64,000 nucleotides of DNA, from NCBI GenBank assembly GCA_036478595.1, contig JAZGEF010000053.1, forward strand, positions 62,001 through 126,000, given 5' to 3'. Of this stretch, positions 26,807-36,400 are shown one piece after another. The stretch's first letter is position 1. The number at the start of each line of letters is the position of its first letter. The notes under the pieces are model-generated. The model worked only from the letters and a program-made list of their open reading frames with translations. It had not been told where the DNA came from and did not search any database. Origin of the DNA: Granulosicoccus sp036478595 (GTDB taxonomy: Bacteria; Pseudomonadota; Gammaproteobacteria; Granulosicoccales; Granulosicoccaceae). A program made the position numbers and the translations under genes.

Positions 26807-27892
26807 ATGCAATTGTCTGTAAAAAGCAAAACCCTCGCCGCTGCCGTAATTGCAGTTGGCGGGGGTTTTTTATATTGGTTGCAAGGTAATATCGCACCTG
26901 TTGACGACCCTAGTGCAACAACGGAAGTAGTGGCAACAAGCGATGCAAATGAAGGCGCTGAAGAAATCGTTCGGGATTCTTCTCAAACAAAACCGGTATC
27001 ACCTTTCGGCACAATAGATACCGAAACTGCACAATCTGTAGCAAATCAGCCTGAAGCCATTCAGCAGATTTCCACCAAACCCAGTCCAGCTGCCTCAAAC
27101 ACACAACAAAACCTTAGTGTAAGTAAAGAAGCTTTAGCGGCGCAAGCTTACGAGCTTGGAACGATCGGCTTAACGGACGAGCAAATACTAGATTTCACGA
27201 ACCGCCTTAAAACAGACCCAGCTTTCCTCGAAGCTGTAGCGAATGAGTTTAGATCCGAAACTGATCTCAAGCGTTTGCAGCGGCTGTCGTATTTGCTTGG
27301 TCAGGTAGATGACCCGGCACTCACGAGCGTTGCAAACGATATGGTCTATTCGGGTAGTCGTGATTCACAGCTAGCTGGGCTTGAATTGCTTAAGCATTTG
27401 CAGCCGAATGCACCGCAAGCCCGTGATGCGGTAAGGAATATCCTGAGCAGTGACTCTGATCCTGAAGTGATAGTTAGAACGATAAATGTGTTGGCAATGC
27501 CGGCGCAGGTGAGTGACGCCGAAAAACAATCACTCGTTGATCACTTATTGCCGTTAACCAATAGTGATTCTGCCGACGTAAGACAAAGCAGCATCGCAAT
27601 GATAACTCGATGGTCTGGTGGCGATACGGCAAACGATGTGTTAACAACGGGCTTAAACGATACTGACGAACAGGTAAGAAAAACGGCCGCCTACGCAACC
27701 ATAGAGCTGCAAAACCCCAGCCCGGCGGTGATAGAGGCGTTATTTGTTGTACTGGAAAACCAGAACGAATTACCGCGTGCACGTAAAGGTGCAAGACTAT
27801 CGCTAAGCGGCAAACAATTGAGCGAAAGCAACAAGGTTCGCCTAAAAACCGCTGATGCTCAAATGCGCAAACAATATGCCCGCAAACCATGA
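26807..27892 (+). CDS. Membrane-anchored HEAT-repeat protein
   Basis: 361 residues. An N-terminal signal anchor (AAAVIAVGGGFLYWL) is followed by a Ser/Thr/Gln-rich linker to about residue 105 and then by helical repeats of HEAT type (for example DSQLAGLELLKHLQP, DPEVIVRTINVL, SADVRQSSIAMITRW, DEQVRKTAAYATIEL). It should sit in the periplasm as a protein-protein scaffold. A terminator-like hairpin lies inside codons 8-22. The stop overlaps the start of the next gene in ATGA, so the two are translated together. Specific function unknown. Confidence 0.75.
   Translation: MQLSVKSKTLAAAVIAVGGGFLYWLQGNIAPVDDPSATTEVVATSDANEGAEEIVRDSSQTKPVSPFGTIDTETAQSVANQPEAIQQISTKPSPAASNTQQNLSVSKEALAAQAYELGTIGLTDEQILDFTNRLKTDPAFLEAVANEFRSETDLKRLQRLSYLLGQVDDPALTSVANDMVYSGSRDSQLAGLELLKHLQPNAPQARDAVRNILSSDSDPEVIVRTINVLAMPAQVSDAEKQSLVDHLLPLTNSDSADVRQSSIAMITRWSGGDTANDVLTTGLNDTDEQVRKTAAYATIELQNPSPAVIEALFVVLENQNELPRARKGARLSLSGKQLSESNKVRLKTADAQMRKQYARKP
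26828..26871 (+). terminator. Intrinsic terminator overlapping the HEAT gene's first codons
   Basis: A 12-bp stem with one G-U pair, AAAACCCTCGCC (26828-26839) with GGCGGGGGTTTT (26858-26869), is followed by further Ts for a run of six. The 18-base loop can itself form a 4-bp CTGC/GCAG stem. It lies 40 bases after the lipoprotein stop and inside the region encoding the HEAT protein's signal anchor, so it may end most transcripts of the lipoprotein gene and let ribosomes on the HEAT gene reduce termination. Confidence 0.7.
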
Positions 27893-29085
27893 AGGCTTTG
27901 CCTGGTCGCATTGAACGTGTTGCCGGTTTTGCTCAATCAATGATTGATGACAAACTGTTCCCCAACGTTGCTTGGCGAGTAGCATTGGGCGACTCTGTTA
28001 TTAGCGAAGGTGGTGTTGGTTTTCAAGATACCGCACTAACACAGCCTTTGCGTGACGATGCGATCTACCGCATCTACTCAATGACTAAACCCTTGGTTGC
28101 CATAGCTGCACTGCAACTGATAGAAGAAAATCAACTAAGTTTGTATCAACCTGTTGCGCGATATATTCCAGGCTTTGCCAACAATACGATTTTAGATAAC
28201 AGTGGTAATCAGCACCCGTCTAAGCAGCCGCTGTTAATAGAGCATCTGCTGACACATCGTTCTGGTTTGGCTTACGATTTTTTGCCTGATTGCCCAGTAG
28301 CTGCAATGTATCGCGAAGCTCAAATGGCGGGCGATGTTGGCCGTAGCCTGGGCGACTTAGCGCATGCCTTATCGGAACTGCCATTATCATCAGAACCAGG
28401 GTCAGCCTGGCAGTACAGTTTTTCGACCGATGTGTTAGCGCATGTGCTGCAATGCGTGGCCGGCAAGTCGTTGTATGAATTGTTGAAAGAGCGGTTGTTT
28501 GATCCGCTTAACATGAGTGAAACTACTTTTTTTGTTAAACCCGATCAACAGCATCGTTTGCTGCCCTTGTATGGCGTTCGTGATTTAGGTCAAGAGGCTA
28601 TATTCACAACAGAACCCAATCGGCTTGAGCTAATGGACGTAGAGCGTGGTTATCCGTCTAATTCTCCAACCTTTGAACGTGGTGGTCACGGCTTGTTTTC
28701 AACGCTTGCTGATTATTATCGATTTTTGCAAGTGATGATAGATGGCACCAGCGAAAGTGGTGAAGTGCTTTTATCAGTACCGATGGTTAACATGATGTGG
28801 CGTAATCGTATCCCGCTATCACAAATGCCATTAACCATTGGAGATAACCCAATGCCAGGTTACGGGTGGAACCTATTTGGACGCGTCATGATGGATACCG
28901 GCTATGCACTCAACCTGAGTAGTGATGGCGAGGGCGGCTGGTCCGGCGCTGCATCAACCTATTTTTGGGTTGATCGCACGATGAACTTTCGTGGCATTGT
29001 GATGAGCCAATACCAGGGGTCAACTCTGCCCTTGGGTACTGAGATGCAAGCTATGGCTTATCAAGCTTTGTCCAGCAATGCCTGA
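27889..29085 (+). CDS. Class C beta-lactamase-family serine hydrolase
   Basis: 398 residues with no signal peptide. The catalytic SxxK motif is SMTK at 64-67, and the Tyr of the second motif is in WQYSFSTDVL near residue 175; a GHGLFST segment near 270 matches the family. Fold members include esterases, D-aminopeptidases and penicillin-binding-like hydrolases, and EstB-type esterases share this motif spacing, so true beta-lactamase activity is not implied. Translation is coupled to the HEAT gene through an ATGA overlap, and the 3' end overlaps hemH by 25 bases tail to tail. Confidence 0.82.
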   Translation: MKALPGRIERVAGFAQSMIDDKLFPNVAWRVALGDSVISEGGVGFQDTALTQPLRDDAIYRIYSMTKPLVAIAALQLIEENQLSLYQPVARYIPGFANNTILDNSGNQHPSKQPLLIEHLLTHRSGLAYDFLPDCPVAAMYREAQMAGDVGRSLGDLAHALSELPLSSEPGSAWQYSFSTDVLAHVLQCVAGKSLYELLKERLFDPLNMSETTFFVKPDQQHRLLPLYGVRDLGQEAIFTTEPNRLELMDVERGYPSNSPTFERGGHGLFSTLADYYRFLQVMIDGTSESGEVLLSVPMVNMMWRNRIPLSQMPLTIGDNPMPGYGWNLFGRVMMDTGYALNLSSDGEGGWSGAASTYFWVDRTMNFRGIVMSQYQGSTLPLGTEMQAMAYQALSSNA

Positions 29086-30170
29086 GCACGTTTTGCAGTT
29101 GCCTGCAGTTCGGTGCCGCTAGTTTCACTTACCGCTTTATCCGCAATGGGCCAGCCTTGCATATGTTGTTGCACTAGCGAACTTAGAAATTCGATATGCG
29201 ACGGCGTATCATTTAGGCATTCAATGTAATTGAATTTCTCACCCCCGTTTTCCATAAAGTATTCGCAGTTCTCACCTGAGATTTCTTCGATGGTTTCCAG
29301 GCAATCAGAAGAGAACGCCGGGCTAACAACGTCTATGTTCTTAATGCCTTCACCCGGTAATTGCTTCATGGTCTCGTCGCAATAGGGCTTGAGCCATTCC
29401 TCGCGGCCGACACGTGATTGGAATACCACGCGATATTCGTGTTCTTTTAGGCCGAGTTTTTCTGCTAGTAAACGTGTAGTCATGTGGCAATGGCAATGGT
29501 ACGGGTCACCATTGAGAAGATAACGCCTGGGTATTCCGTGGTAAGAAGTCACCAGCAATTGACCGCGGCCGTTGTCTGCCCAGCTTTGTTCGATACTCTG
29601 TGCTAAAACTTCAATATAACCAGGGTAGTTAAAGTACTGATTGATAAAACGCAGCTCGGGTAACCATCGGGTGCGTTGTAGTTCGCTCGACACTGCATCA
29701 AACACAGAGGCGGTTGTTGTGCCTGAGTATTGAGGATACATAGGCAATACTAACAAGTGCCTGACATTTTGCTTTGCTAATGTTTGAAGTGCGCTTGCGA
29801 TGGATGGTGAGCCATAGCGCATGCCCAGCTCCACAATCACGTTTTCGCCAAGCTCACTTTGCAACACAGCGTGCAGTGCCTGTTTTTGATTGAGCGAGTG
29901 ATGCAACAATGGCGAGCCCGTCTCTTTCGACCAGACTTCTTCATAGGCCTCGGCACTTCGTGAAGGACGAACTCTTAATATTACGCCGTGCAGTAGTAGC
30001 TTTCTGGCTACCTTGGGCATTTCAATAATGCGTGGATCGTTGAGGAATTGCGCCAGGTAGCGCCTGACAGAGGGGGTGTTAGGCGCGTCTGGTGTACCCA
30101 GATTGATCAACAATACGCCCAGTTTTTCTCGAGTGCCGTGTTGGTATTCTGGCGTGCCGGTATATTTCAT
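29061..30170 (-). CDS. hemH: Ferrochelatase
   Basis: 369 residues. The enzyme inserts Fe(II) into protoporphyrin IX, the last step of haem synthesis, at the inner membrane. Conserved features are LLINLGTPDAP near the N-terminus, LPMYPQYSGTTTASV, the SYHGIPRRY motif with the metal-binding His, FQSRVGREEWLKPYCDE, and the SDCLETIEEI acidic motif with the catalytic Glu. CHCHMTT near the middle matches the Cys/His cluster of gammaproteobacterial forms. It stands alone on the minus strand between the hydrolase and the transhydrogenase genes. Confidence 0.95.
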   Translation of the reverse strand: MKYTGTPEYQHGTREKLGVLLINLGTPDAPNTPSVRRYLAQFLNDPRIIEMPKVARKLLLHGVILRVRPSRSAEAYEEVWSKETGSPLLHHSLNQKQALHAVLQSELGENVIVELGMRYGSPSIASALQTLAKQNVRHLLVLPMYPQYSGTTTASVFDAVSSELQRTRWLPELRFINQYFNYPGYIEVLAQSIEQSWADNGRGQLLVTSYHGIPRRYLLNGDPYHCHCHMTTRLLAEKLGLKEHEYRVVFQSRVGREEWLKPYCDETMKQLPGEGIKNIDVVSPAFSSDCLETIEEISGENCEYFMENGGEKFNYIECLNDTPSHIEFLSSLVQQHMQGWPIADKAVSETSGTELQATAKRAQALLDKA

Positions 30171-30359
30171 GGGCTGTGCATTATCGTTATCAGTGTCGTG
30201 TGCTCATTCTATTTTACGCTTAAAAGCATCAAACAGATGAATGAGCAAGGTAGCGCGGCTTCGTTGCTTGACGTAACATTCGCGATATAGATTTGTGTGG
30301 CAGCGTGCCACGGTCACAACACGCTAGCCTACATCATGAGGCCAGCAGGTGCGTTCATA

Positions 30360-31916
30360 ATGCCATTGATATTAGCCGTACCAAAAGAGAGTGCTGAAGG
30401 CGAACGTCGAGTTGCGCTGGATCCGAGCGTCGTAGAGCGCTTGTTGCAGCAATTATCGGTCAAAGTGATCATCGAGAGCGGCTGCGGCCGTGGTGCTGGA
30501 TTTTACGACTCTGACTACGAAGGTATCGAAGTAGCCGACAGTTTTGCCAATACAGTAAAGCTTGCCGCTGTGGTATTAAAAGTAAATCCACCAACGGTAG
30601 ATGAAGCCAAGCTGCTGCCGATAGGGTCTGTGTTAGTTGCGCAAATCATCCCCTATCTACACCTGGACGTTATCAGAGTTTTGCAAAAGCGTAATATCAC
30701 TACACTAGCGATGGATTTAGTACCTCGAATCACCCGCGCGCAGCCAATGGATGTGCTGTCGTCTCAAGCAACCGTGGCAGGCTACAAGGCTGCATTGCTG
30801 GCAGCTGAAATATCCCCTCGTTTGTTTCCAATGTTAACCACCGCTGCAGGCACTATCAGGCCATCGCGCGTGATTGTTATCGGTGCTGGAGTTGCCGGTT
30901 TGCAGGCAATTGCCACAGCACGCCGCTTGGGTGCGCAAGTTGAAGCCTATGATATTCGTAGTGCAGCTAAAGAGCAGATCGAATCACTTGGAGCACGCAT
31001 GATCGACACTGGTGTTGAGGCTGAAAGCTCTGGTGGTTATGCACGAGCGCTAACTAAAGAAGAAAAACAGAAGCAGCATGATGTGCTGGCTGAACGTATG
31101 TCTCAAGCGCATGCGGTTATTTGTGCGGCGGCGATACCCGGCCGCAAAGCGCCGGTGATCATCACCCAAGATATGGTAGAGGGCATGCTGCCTGATACGG
31201 TTATAGTTGATATGGCTGCGGATTCGGGTGGTAACTGCGAGCTTACGCATATTGGCGAAACTTATATGCACGGCGATGTGTTTATCGTGGGTGCAACTAA
31301 CTTGCCTAGCAGTGGCTCAGTGCATGCCAGTGAAATGTACGCGCGTAATCTATTGAGCATGTTGCGTTTAATGTTATCTGATGGGCAGTTGCATCTGGAC
31401 TGGCGGGATGAAATCCTCGCTGCCTGCCTGCTGACGCATAATGGTGCAATATATAATGCTCACACAGCAGAGCTTATGGACCAACCATGTGCGCCGCCTA
31501 TAGGATGCGCAAAAGCGGAAGGACAAGAAGATCAACAGGCGGCTGGTTGGATTGCTGAAGAGCAGCTAGATGATGATTCCAGTGAAAATGATCACGCACC
31601 CATAAGCCGTCACACCGCTCAAGCTGCACCGGAGGCTAATGCAGCGACTGGCAGTCGCCAACAACAGGAGTCGAGCGGCGGTAGTGGCGACGGTGGCTCC
31701 GATGATGAGCCTGACATACGCGACGACCTAACCGTCATCGAAGGCATTGGCCCCGCATTGCAGAATCGTTTATATGCTTACGGTGTTAAACAATATTCGC
31801 AACTCGCCTCCTTGGATGCAGACGGCATACATCGCCTTGAGATACAACTTGAGCTAGTTAATCATGAAGCCTTGGTTGAATGGGTAGCAGAAGCTGCGCA
31901 GCTGGAGCGTAAGTAA
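30360..31916 (+). CDS. pntAA: NAD(P) transhydrogenase alpha-1 subunit with HhH tail
   Basis: 518 residues from the ATG at 30360 (MPLILAVPKES, which matches the family start); in-frame starts further upstream would add non-conserved residues. This is the soluble NAD(H)-binding dI component: VPKESAEGERRVALDP, the RQD-loop region, VIGAGVAGLQAIATARRLGA and VDMAADSGGNCE. The family normally ends near residue 375. Here an acidic Ser/Gly-rich linker (~395-450) leads to a helix-hairpin-helix domain (TVIEGIGPALQNRLYAYGV, ~455-518). Such a domain usually binds DNA or mediates contacts; its use here is unknown. The stop shares one base with the pntAB start. Confidence 0.92.
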   Translation: MPLILAVPKESAEGERRVALDPSVVERLLQQLSVKVIIESGCGRGAGFYDSDYEGIEVADSFANTVKLAAVVLKVNPPTVDEAKLLPIGSVLVAQIIPYLHLDVIRVLQKRNITTLAMDLVPRITRAQPMDVLSSQATVAGYKAALLAAEISPRLFPMLTTAAGTIRPSRVIVIGAGVAGLQAIATARRLGAQVEAYDIRSAAKEQIESLGARMIDTGVEAESSGGYARALTKEEKQKQHDVLAERMSQAHAVICAAAIPGRKAPVIITQDMVEGMLPDTVIVDMAADSGGNCELTHIGETYMHGDVFIVGATNLPSSGSVHASEMYARNLLSMLRLMLSDGQLHLDWRDEILAACLLTHNGAIYNAHTAELMDQPCAPPIGCAKAEGQEDQQAAGWIAEEQLDDDSSENDHAPISRHTAQAAPEANAATGSRQQQESSGGSGDGGSDDEPDIRDDLTVIEGIGPALQNRLYAYGVKQYSQLASLDADGIHRLEIQLELVNHEALVEWVAEAAQLERK

Positions 31917-32242
31917 TGATCGATATTTTTGTCGCCTTATATCTCTTTATGCTCGCTGGTATTGCCGGCTACGTATTGATTGCTAATGTGCCCTCGATAC
32001 TGCACACACCGTTAATGTCAGGCTCGAATTTCATTCATGGTGTTGTGCTTGCAGGTGCGATGGTTGCGCTGGGTAATGCTGAAGGTACTTTTCAATTAGT
32101 GATTGGTTTTCTTGCCGTGATGGCGGCCGCTGGCAATGCCGTTGGCGGATACGTGGTGACTGATCGCATGCTAGCGATGTTTAAATCGAGCGAAGAACAA
32201 GCTCGTGCATCAAGCCAAGGCAACTCCGAGCCTGACTCATGA
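31916..32242 (+). CDS. pntAB: NAD(P) transhydrogenase alpha-2 subunit
   Basis: 108 residues with about three to four membrane helices; it forms part of the proton channel (dII) of the proton-pumping transhydrogenase in the inner membrane. The HTPLMSGSNFIHGVV segment is strongly conserved in the family. It overlaps pntAA by one base (TAATG) and pntB by four (ATGA), so the three subunits are made together. The split alpha subunit is the arrangement common in alphaproteobacteria and several gammaproteobacteria; E. coli has it fused. Confidence 0.93.
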   Translation: MIDIFVALYLFMLAGIAGYVLIANVPSILHTPLMSGSNFIHGVVLAGAMVALGNAEGTFQLVIGFLAVMAAAGNAVGGYVVTDRMLAMFKSSEEQARASSQGNSEPDS

Positions 32243-33627
32243 TTCAAACAGCCCCGCATCTAATTAATCTCGCTTATTTCGTATCGGCATTGCTGTTCAT
32301 CACCGGTTTACGGCAAATGAGTTCGCCTAAAACGGCGCGCTCAGGTATTTGGCTAGCAGGCATCGGCATGATCACTGCCGTGGTAGCCACCTTTTTGCAT
32401 CCGCAGGTAGTGAGTAACCATATCCTTATCCTGGTTGCTATCGCTATCGGTGGTGGCTTTGCATTCTTTCAGGCGCGCTCGGTTGCTATCAGCAATATGC
32501 CTGAAATGACGGCAATCTATAACGGCTTAGGAGGGGCTGCTGCTGCCGGTATCGCGATAATTGTCTTGCTGCATGTGTCCGAGCACACGGTGTCGACTAA
32601 GGCTGTGGCGGTGCTGGGCGGCATGATTGGTTCGGTCACGTTTGCTGGGTCGTTTATGGCTTGGGCAAAGCTTAAGCGTGTCATTGCCAAGCGCCATCAA
32701 TTTGTTAATCGACAGGTTGCTTACGTGGCCCTGGGTTCTATTGTTTTGATGCTGGGTTTGTTGCTGGCCACGTCAACCACATCACACCCGGTGTTGTTGT
32801 TGGTGTTTTTTGTGTTGTCGTTATTATTTGGTGTGATCATGACACTTCCAATAGCGGCGGCTGATTTACCAGTGTTGATTTCGATATACAACGCAATGAC
32901 AGGCCTTGCAGTGGCATTCGAAGGCTACGTATTGGCAAATCCTGCAATGATTGTGGCGGGCATGTTGGTCTGTGCTGCAGGTGTGTTGTTAACACGTTTA
33001 ATGGCCAGTGCGGTTAATCGTAGCCTTAGTGAAATCATGTATTCGGGTTTTGGCATTAGCCATAGTGGCTCAGCAGAGCGCGCTACCCGCAGTAACGTTA
33101 ACAAAATCGATCCCTTCGATTCCGCCACATCAATGGCCTATGCAGAGCGAGTGGTGATTGTGCCGGGTTACGGGATGGCATCAGCACAGGCACAGCATAA
33201 GGTGCAAGAACTTACCCAGCTGCTTGAAGAACGCGGTGTGGACGTACGCTTTGCCATTCATCCGGTTGCCGGGCGTATGCCAGGCCATATGAATGTGGTG
33301 TTAGCTGAAGCGGGTGTGCCCTACGAGAAGATCGCGGATCTTTCCGAGATAAATCCAGAGTTTTCTAAAGTGGACGTAGTGCTGGTGATTGGCGCTAACG
33401 ATATCGTTAACCTTGCGGCTCGCAGCGATACCAAGAGCCCACTGCACGGCATGCCAATATTGGATGTCGACAACGCAGGAAGCGTTATTGTGCTCAAACG
33501 AGGCGATGGCGCCGGTTACGCAGGCGTCGATAACCCGCTGTTGCAGCACCCTAACACCCGCGTATTGCTCGGTGATGCCAAACGGTCAGTTCAAGACCTC
33601 ATTTCGGCCATTAAAACCCTCGACTAG
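32239..33627 (+). CDS. pntB: NAD(P) transhydrogenase beta subunit
   Basis: 462 residues. The N-terminal two thirds hold about nine membrane helices of the proton channel and the C-terminal third is the NADP(H)-binding dIII domain, with VVIVPGYGMASAQAQHKV, RFAIHPVAGRMPGHMNVVLAEA, GANDIVN and LDVDNAGSVIVLKRG. The complex uses the proton gradient to reduce NADP+ with NADH. It is the last gene of the pnt operon; no hairpin terminator is obvious after it. Confidence 0.95.
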   Translation: MIQTAPHLINLAYFVSALLFITGLRQMSSPKTARSGIWLAGIGMITAVVATFLHPQVVSNHILILVAIAIGGGFAFFQARSVAISNMPEMTAIYNGLGGAAAAGIAIIVLLHVSEHTVSTKAVAVLGGMIGSVTFAGSFMAWAKLKRVIAKRHQFVNRQVAYVALGSIVLMLGLLLATSTTSHPVLLLVFFVLSLLFGVIMTLPIAAADLPVLISIYNAMTGLAVAFEGYVLANPAMIVAGMLVCAAGVLLTRLMASAVNRSLSEIMYSGFGISHSGSAERATRSNVNKIDPFDSATSMAYAERVVIVPGYGMASAQAQHKVQELTQLLEERGVDVRFAIHPVAGRMPGHMNVVLAEAGVPYEKIADLSEINPEFSKVDVVLVIGANDIVNLAARSDTKSPLHGMPILDVDNAGSVIVLKRGDGAGYAGVDNPLLQHPNTRVLLGDAKRSVQDLISAIKTLD

Positions 33628-34207
33628 CGTGCGTGCAGAGCGGCATATATTTGTCACGTTACACCGGTGATTCATCCACCTTTGACATAATATTTCACTA
33701 GACGAAAAACCATGATTATGCATGTCGCCTAATTGTCAGATTTCGGCTCATGAGGACACAATTATTTGTCTTATTACACGTAAAAAAAACTGTTTTGGGG
33801 CTTGACTAAATAATAAGACCTTGTGTTATGCACAGCCACGAAAAAGTGTTGATGCACGTCACAGTTTGTTGTAGTAGCGGAGAGATTCAGTTTAAATTAG
33901 TTATGTAACTATTTGATATATAAAGTTATGCACCTATATGATCAATAATCGACCAATTTAAAAGAAACCGTCTTTTTTCCGGCGTTTTTTCCCGAAAATC
34001 ATTTTAATCCACATAGTTATCCACAGAATTTGTGGATAAGGAAGGGGTTAGGTGATCCACTTGGCATGAATTCGACCAGAATTGCCTGACTTTTGTTTAG
34101 TAAGGTTTCAACGGCACCCGTTTTTAGCTGAAACGCTGGTTTGAATGCAGGTTTGGATACACTACCGCCATGAGCAAAATCAGCCACCGCCAAGAGATTT
34201 TAATCGT
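33628..34207. other. AT-rich 580-base gap with clustered DnaA boxes (possible origin)
   Basis: No gene fits this gap. It has three exact matches to TTATNCACA: TTATGCACA (33826-33834), TTATCCACA (34017-34025) and its inverted copy TGTGGATAA (34031-34039), the last two separated by five bases. One-mismatch boxes lie at 33926-33934 (TTATGCACC) and 34005-34013 (TAATCCACA). The 33700-34000 stretch is visibly AT-rich with A and T runs that could serve as an unwinding element. This could be a replication origin or a DnaA-controlled promoter of priA. The genes on both sides run the same way, which gives no sign of a strand switch. Confidence 0.45.
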
Positions 34208-36400
34208 GTGACACAAACGATCGTTCAAGTGGCAATCCCGACGCCGTTACACCAGACATTTGACTACCTGTGGCTAGCGCCACAAGCGGTCGTGCCGGGC
34301 GTTCGTGTCACTGTGCCCTTTGGTAGGCGGAGTGTTGTGGGTGTTGTGCTGGCGACAGCCACTGATTCCCAGGTGCCCGCCAATAAGCTGCGTGCAATTA
34401 CACAGGTGCATGATGAGCAAGCGGTGATCCCAGCGAAACTGTTCTCTATGCTGCAATGGGCCAGCCGTTACTACCACCACCCAATTGGTGATGTGCTCAC
34501 CACAGCGCTGCCCGTGTTACTGCGTCGTGGCAATCCAACAGTGCTTGCCCAAATTGAGAGCTTTCAGATAAATCAACTGGGCTTGCAACATACGCCTGCT
34601 AAAAACGCCTCTGTGCAGCTGGCTGTATTAGAACGCTTGAAGCTTGCTGGTGTTGATACGCCTGTCGCGGCCGACACTCTAGCAACCATAAGTTCACGCT
34701 GGCGTTCAGTGATAAAACCACTTGTTGAACAAGGCTTGGTTGAGCGAGAGTTGCAAGATCACATACCCGAGAATCTTTCTAAGCAAGCAGGCCCGGAGTT
34801 GTTGGAAGAACAACAACTCGCAGTGACGAAAATCAGTGAGGCAATAGGGCAGTTCAAACCCTTTTTGCTTCATGGTGTAACGGGTAGTGGAAAAACCGAA
34901 GTGTATCTACGTTTGATTGATGCGGTGCTGAAGCGCGGGCAGCAAGTGCTGATCATGGTGCCCGAGATATCATTAACGCCTCAGCTAATGCAGCGCTTTG
35001 AACGGCGCATTAGCGGGTGTTTAGTAAGTTTGCATTCAGGGCTTAACGATACGCAGCGCCTACAAAACTGGTTATTGGCTAGCCAGGGCAAGGCAACTGT
35101 GGTAGTGGGTACTCGCTCGTCCATCTTCACACCACTGCCACGCTTGGGCATGATCATCATCGACGAAGAGCACGACTCTTCATTAAAGCAACAAGATGGT
35201 TTTCGTTATCACGCCCGTGATTTAGCATTAATTCGAGCACGTGATGAGCAATGCCCGATTGTGCTTGGCACCGCAACCCCCTCGTTTGAAACCTTATACA
35301 ACGCGCAGCAAGCGCGCTATATTTTACTGCGTTTGCACCACCGGGCAGGCGATGCCAAGCCACCACAAATGGCATTGTTAGATATTCGGCGAAGGCCATT
35401 GATCGAAGGTATTAGTGATCGTTTGTTAATGGCTGTTGAAACAACGCTCAGTGAAGGCGGTCAAGCCTTAGTGTTTATCAATCGTCGAGGCTTTTCACCC
35501 ACCTTGTTATGTAACGACTGTGGCGCCTGTGCCGATTGCATGCGATGTGATGCTCATATGACAGTGCATGCTAAGCGTGCGCGCCTGCGTTGTCATCATT
35601 GCGGATCAGAGCGTGCGATCCCGCAAGTGTGTGAATCCTGCGGGTCAGACCAGCTCGATAACGTAGGTTATGGCACGGAGCGTATTGCAGCCGCCATGCA
35701 AGATGCGTTTCCTGATGCCACAGTTGCACGTATCGACAGAGATAGCACTCGGCGCAAAGGCGAGCTAGAAAAGCAATTGGAAGCGGCCACACGAGGGGAT
35801 GCACAAATTTTGGTGGGCACACAAATGTTGGCCAAAGGGCATCATTTTCCAGGTGTCACCCTGGTCGGGATACTCGATGCTGATCGAGGCTTGTTTGGTA
35901 CTGATTTTCGCGCGCTTGAACAAATGGGGCAATTGATTGTTCAAGTCGCTGGCCGCGCCGGGCGTGAAAAACGCCAGGGCAAAGTACTAATTCAAACAAG
36001 AAACCCCGATAACGAAATGATGAAGTTGCTGGTTAGTGAGGGCTACGATGCCTTTGCAAAAAGCGCACTGGAAGAGCGCAAGCAAGCGTACTGGCCGCCG
36101 TATTCTTTTGTGGCCTTGTTGCGTGCCGAGGCTACCGATAGCGCGTCACCGGTGCGGTTCTTAAAACAGATTCGCCAGTTGATTGATGGTTATAAGCTTG
36201 ACGATGTTGTTGTGCTGGGCCCAGCGCCTGCACCAATGGAACGCTTGGGTGGTCGCTACCGCGCACAGTTGTTGTTTCAGGCGGGTAAACGCTCAGGCTT
36301 AAATGCGCTGTTGTCGATGTTGAATCGTTCGATACCTGAGCTTGAGGGTGCTAAGCGAACTCGGTGGTCGATTGATGTTGATCCGGTTGATCTGTTTTAG
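34208..36400 (+). CDS. priA: Primosomal replication-restart helicase PriA
   Basis: I choose the GTG at 34208 (730 residues), because the next residues, QVAIPTPLHQTFDYLW, align with the usual PriA start; an ATG 63 bases upstream would add unconserved residues. PriA is a 3'-5' DNA helicase that reloads the replisome at stalled forks. Motifs: GVTGSGKTEVYL (Walker A, ~223), DEEHD, LGTATPSFET, eight zinc-binding Cys in the CNDCGACADCMRCDAH and CHHCG...CESCG clusters, and QMLAKGHHFPGVTLVG. It follows the DnaA-box region. Confidence 0.94.
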   Translation: MTQTIVQVAIPTPLHQTFDYLWLAPQAVVPGVRVTVPFGRRSVVGVVLATATDSQVPANKLRAITQVHDEQAVIPAKLFSMLQWASRYYHHPIGDVLTTALPVLLRRGNPTVLAQIESFQINQLGLQHTPAKNASVQLAVLERLKLAGVDTPVAADTLATISSRWRSVIKPLVEQGLVERELQDHIPENLSKQAGPELLEEQQLAVTKISEAIGQFKPFLLHGVTGSGKTEVYLRLIDAVLKRGQQVLIMVPEISLTPQLMQRFERRISGCLVSLHSGLNDTQRLQNWLLASQGKATVVVGTRSSIFTPLPRLGMIIIDEEHDSSLKQQDGFRYHARDLALIRARDEQCPIVLGTATPSFETLYNAQQARYILLRLHHRAGDAKPPQMALLDIRRRPLIEGISDRLLMAVETTLSEGGQALVFINRRGFSPTLLCNDCGACADCMRCDAHMTVHAKRARLRCHHCGSERAIPQVCESCGSDQLDNVGYGTERIAAAMQDAFPDATVARIDRDSTRRKGELEKQLEAATRGDAQILVGTQMLAKGHHFPGVTLVGILDADRGLFGTDFRALEQMGQLIVQVAGRAGREKRQGKVLIQTRNPDNEMMKLLVSEGYDAFAKSALEERKQAYWPPYSFVALLRAEATDSASPVRFLKQIRQLIDGYKLDDVVVLGPAPAPMERLGGRYRAQLLFQAGKRSGLNALLSMLNRSIPELEGAKRTRWSIDVDPVDLF

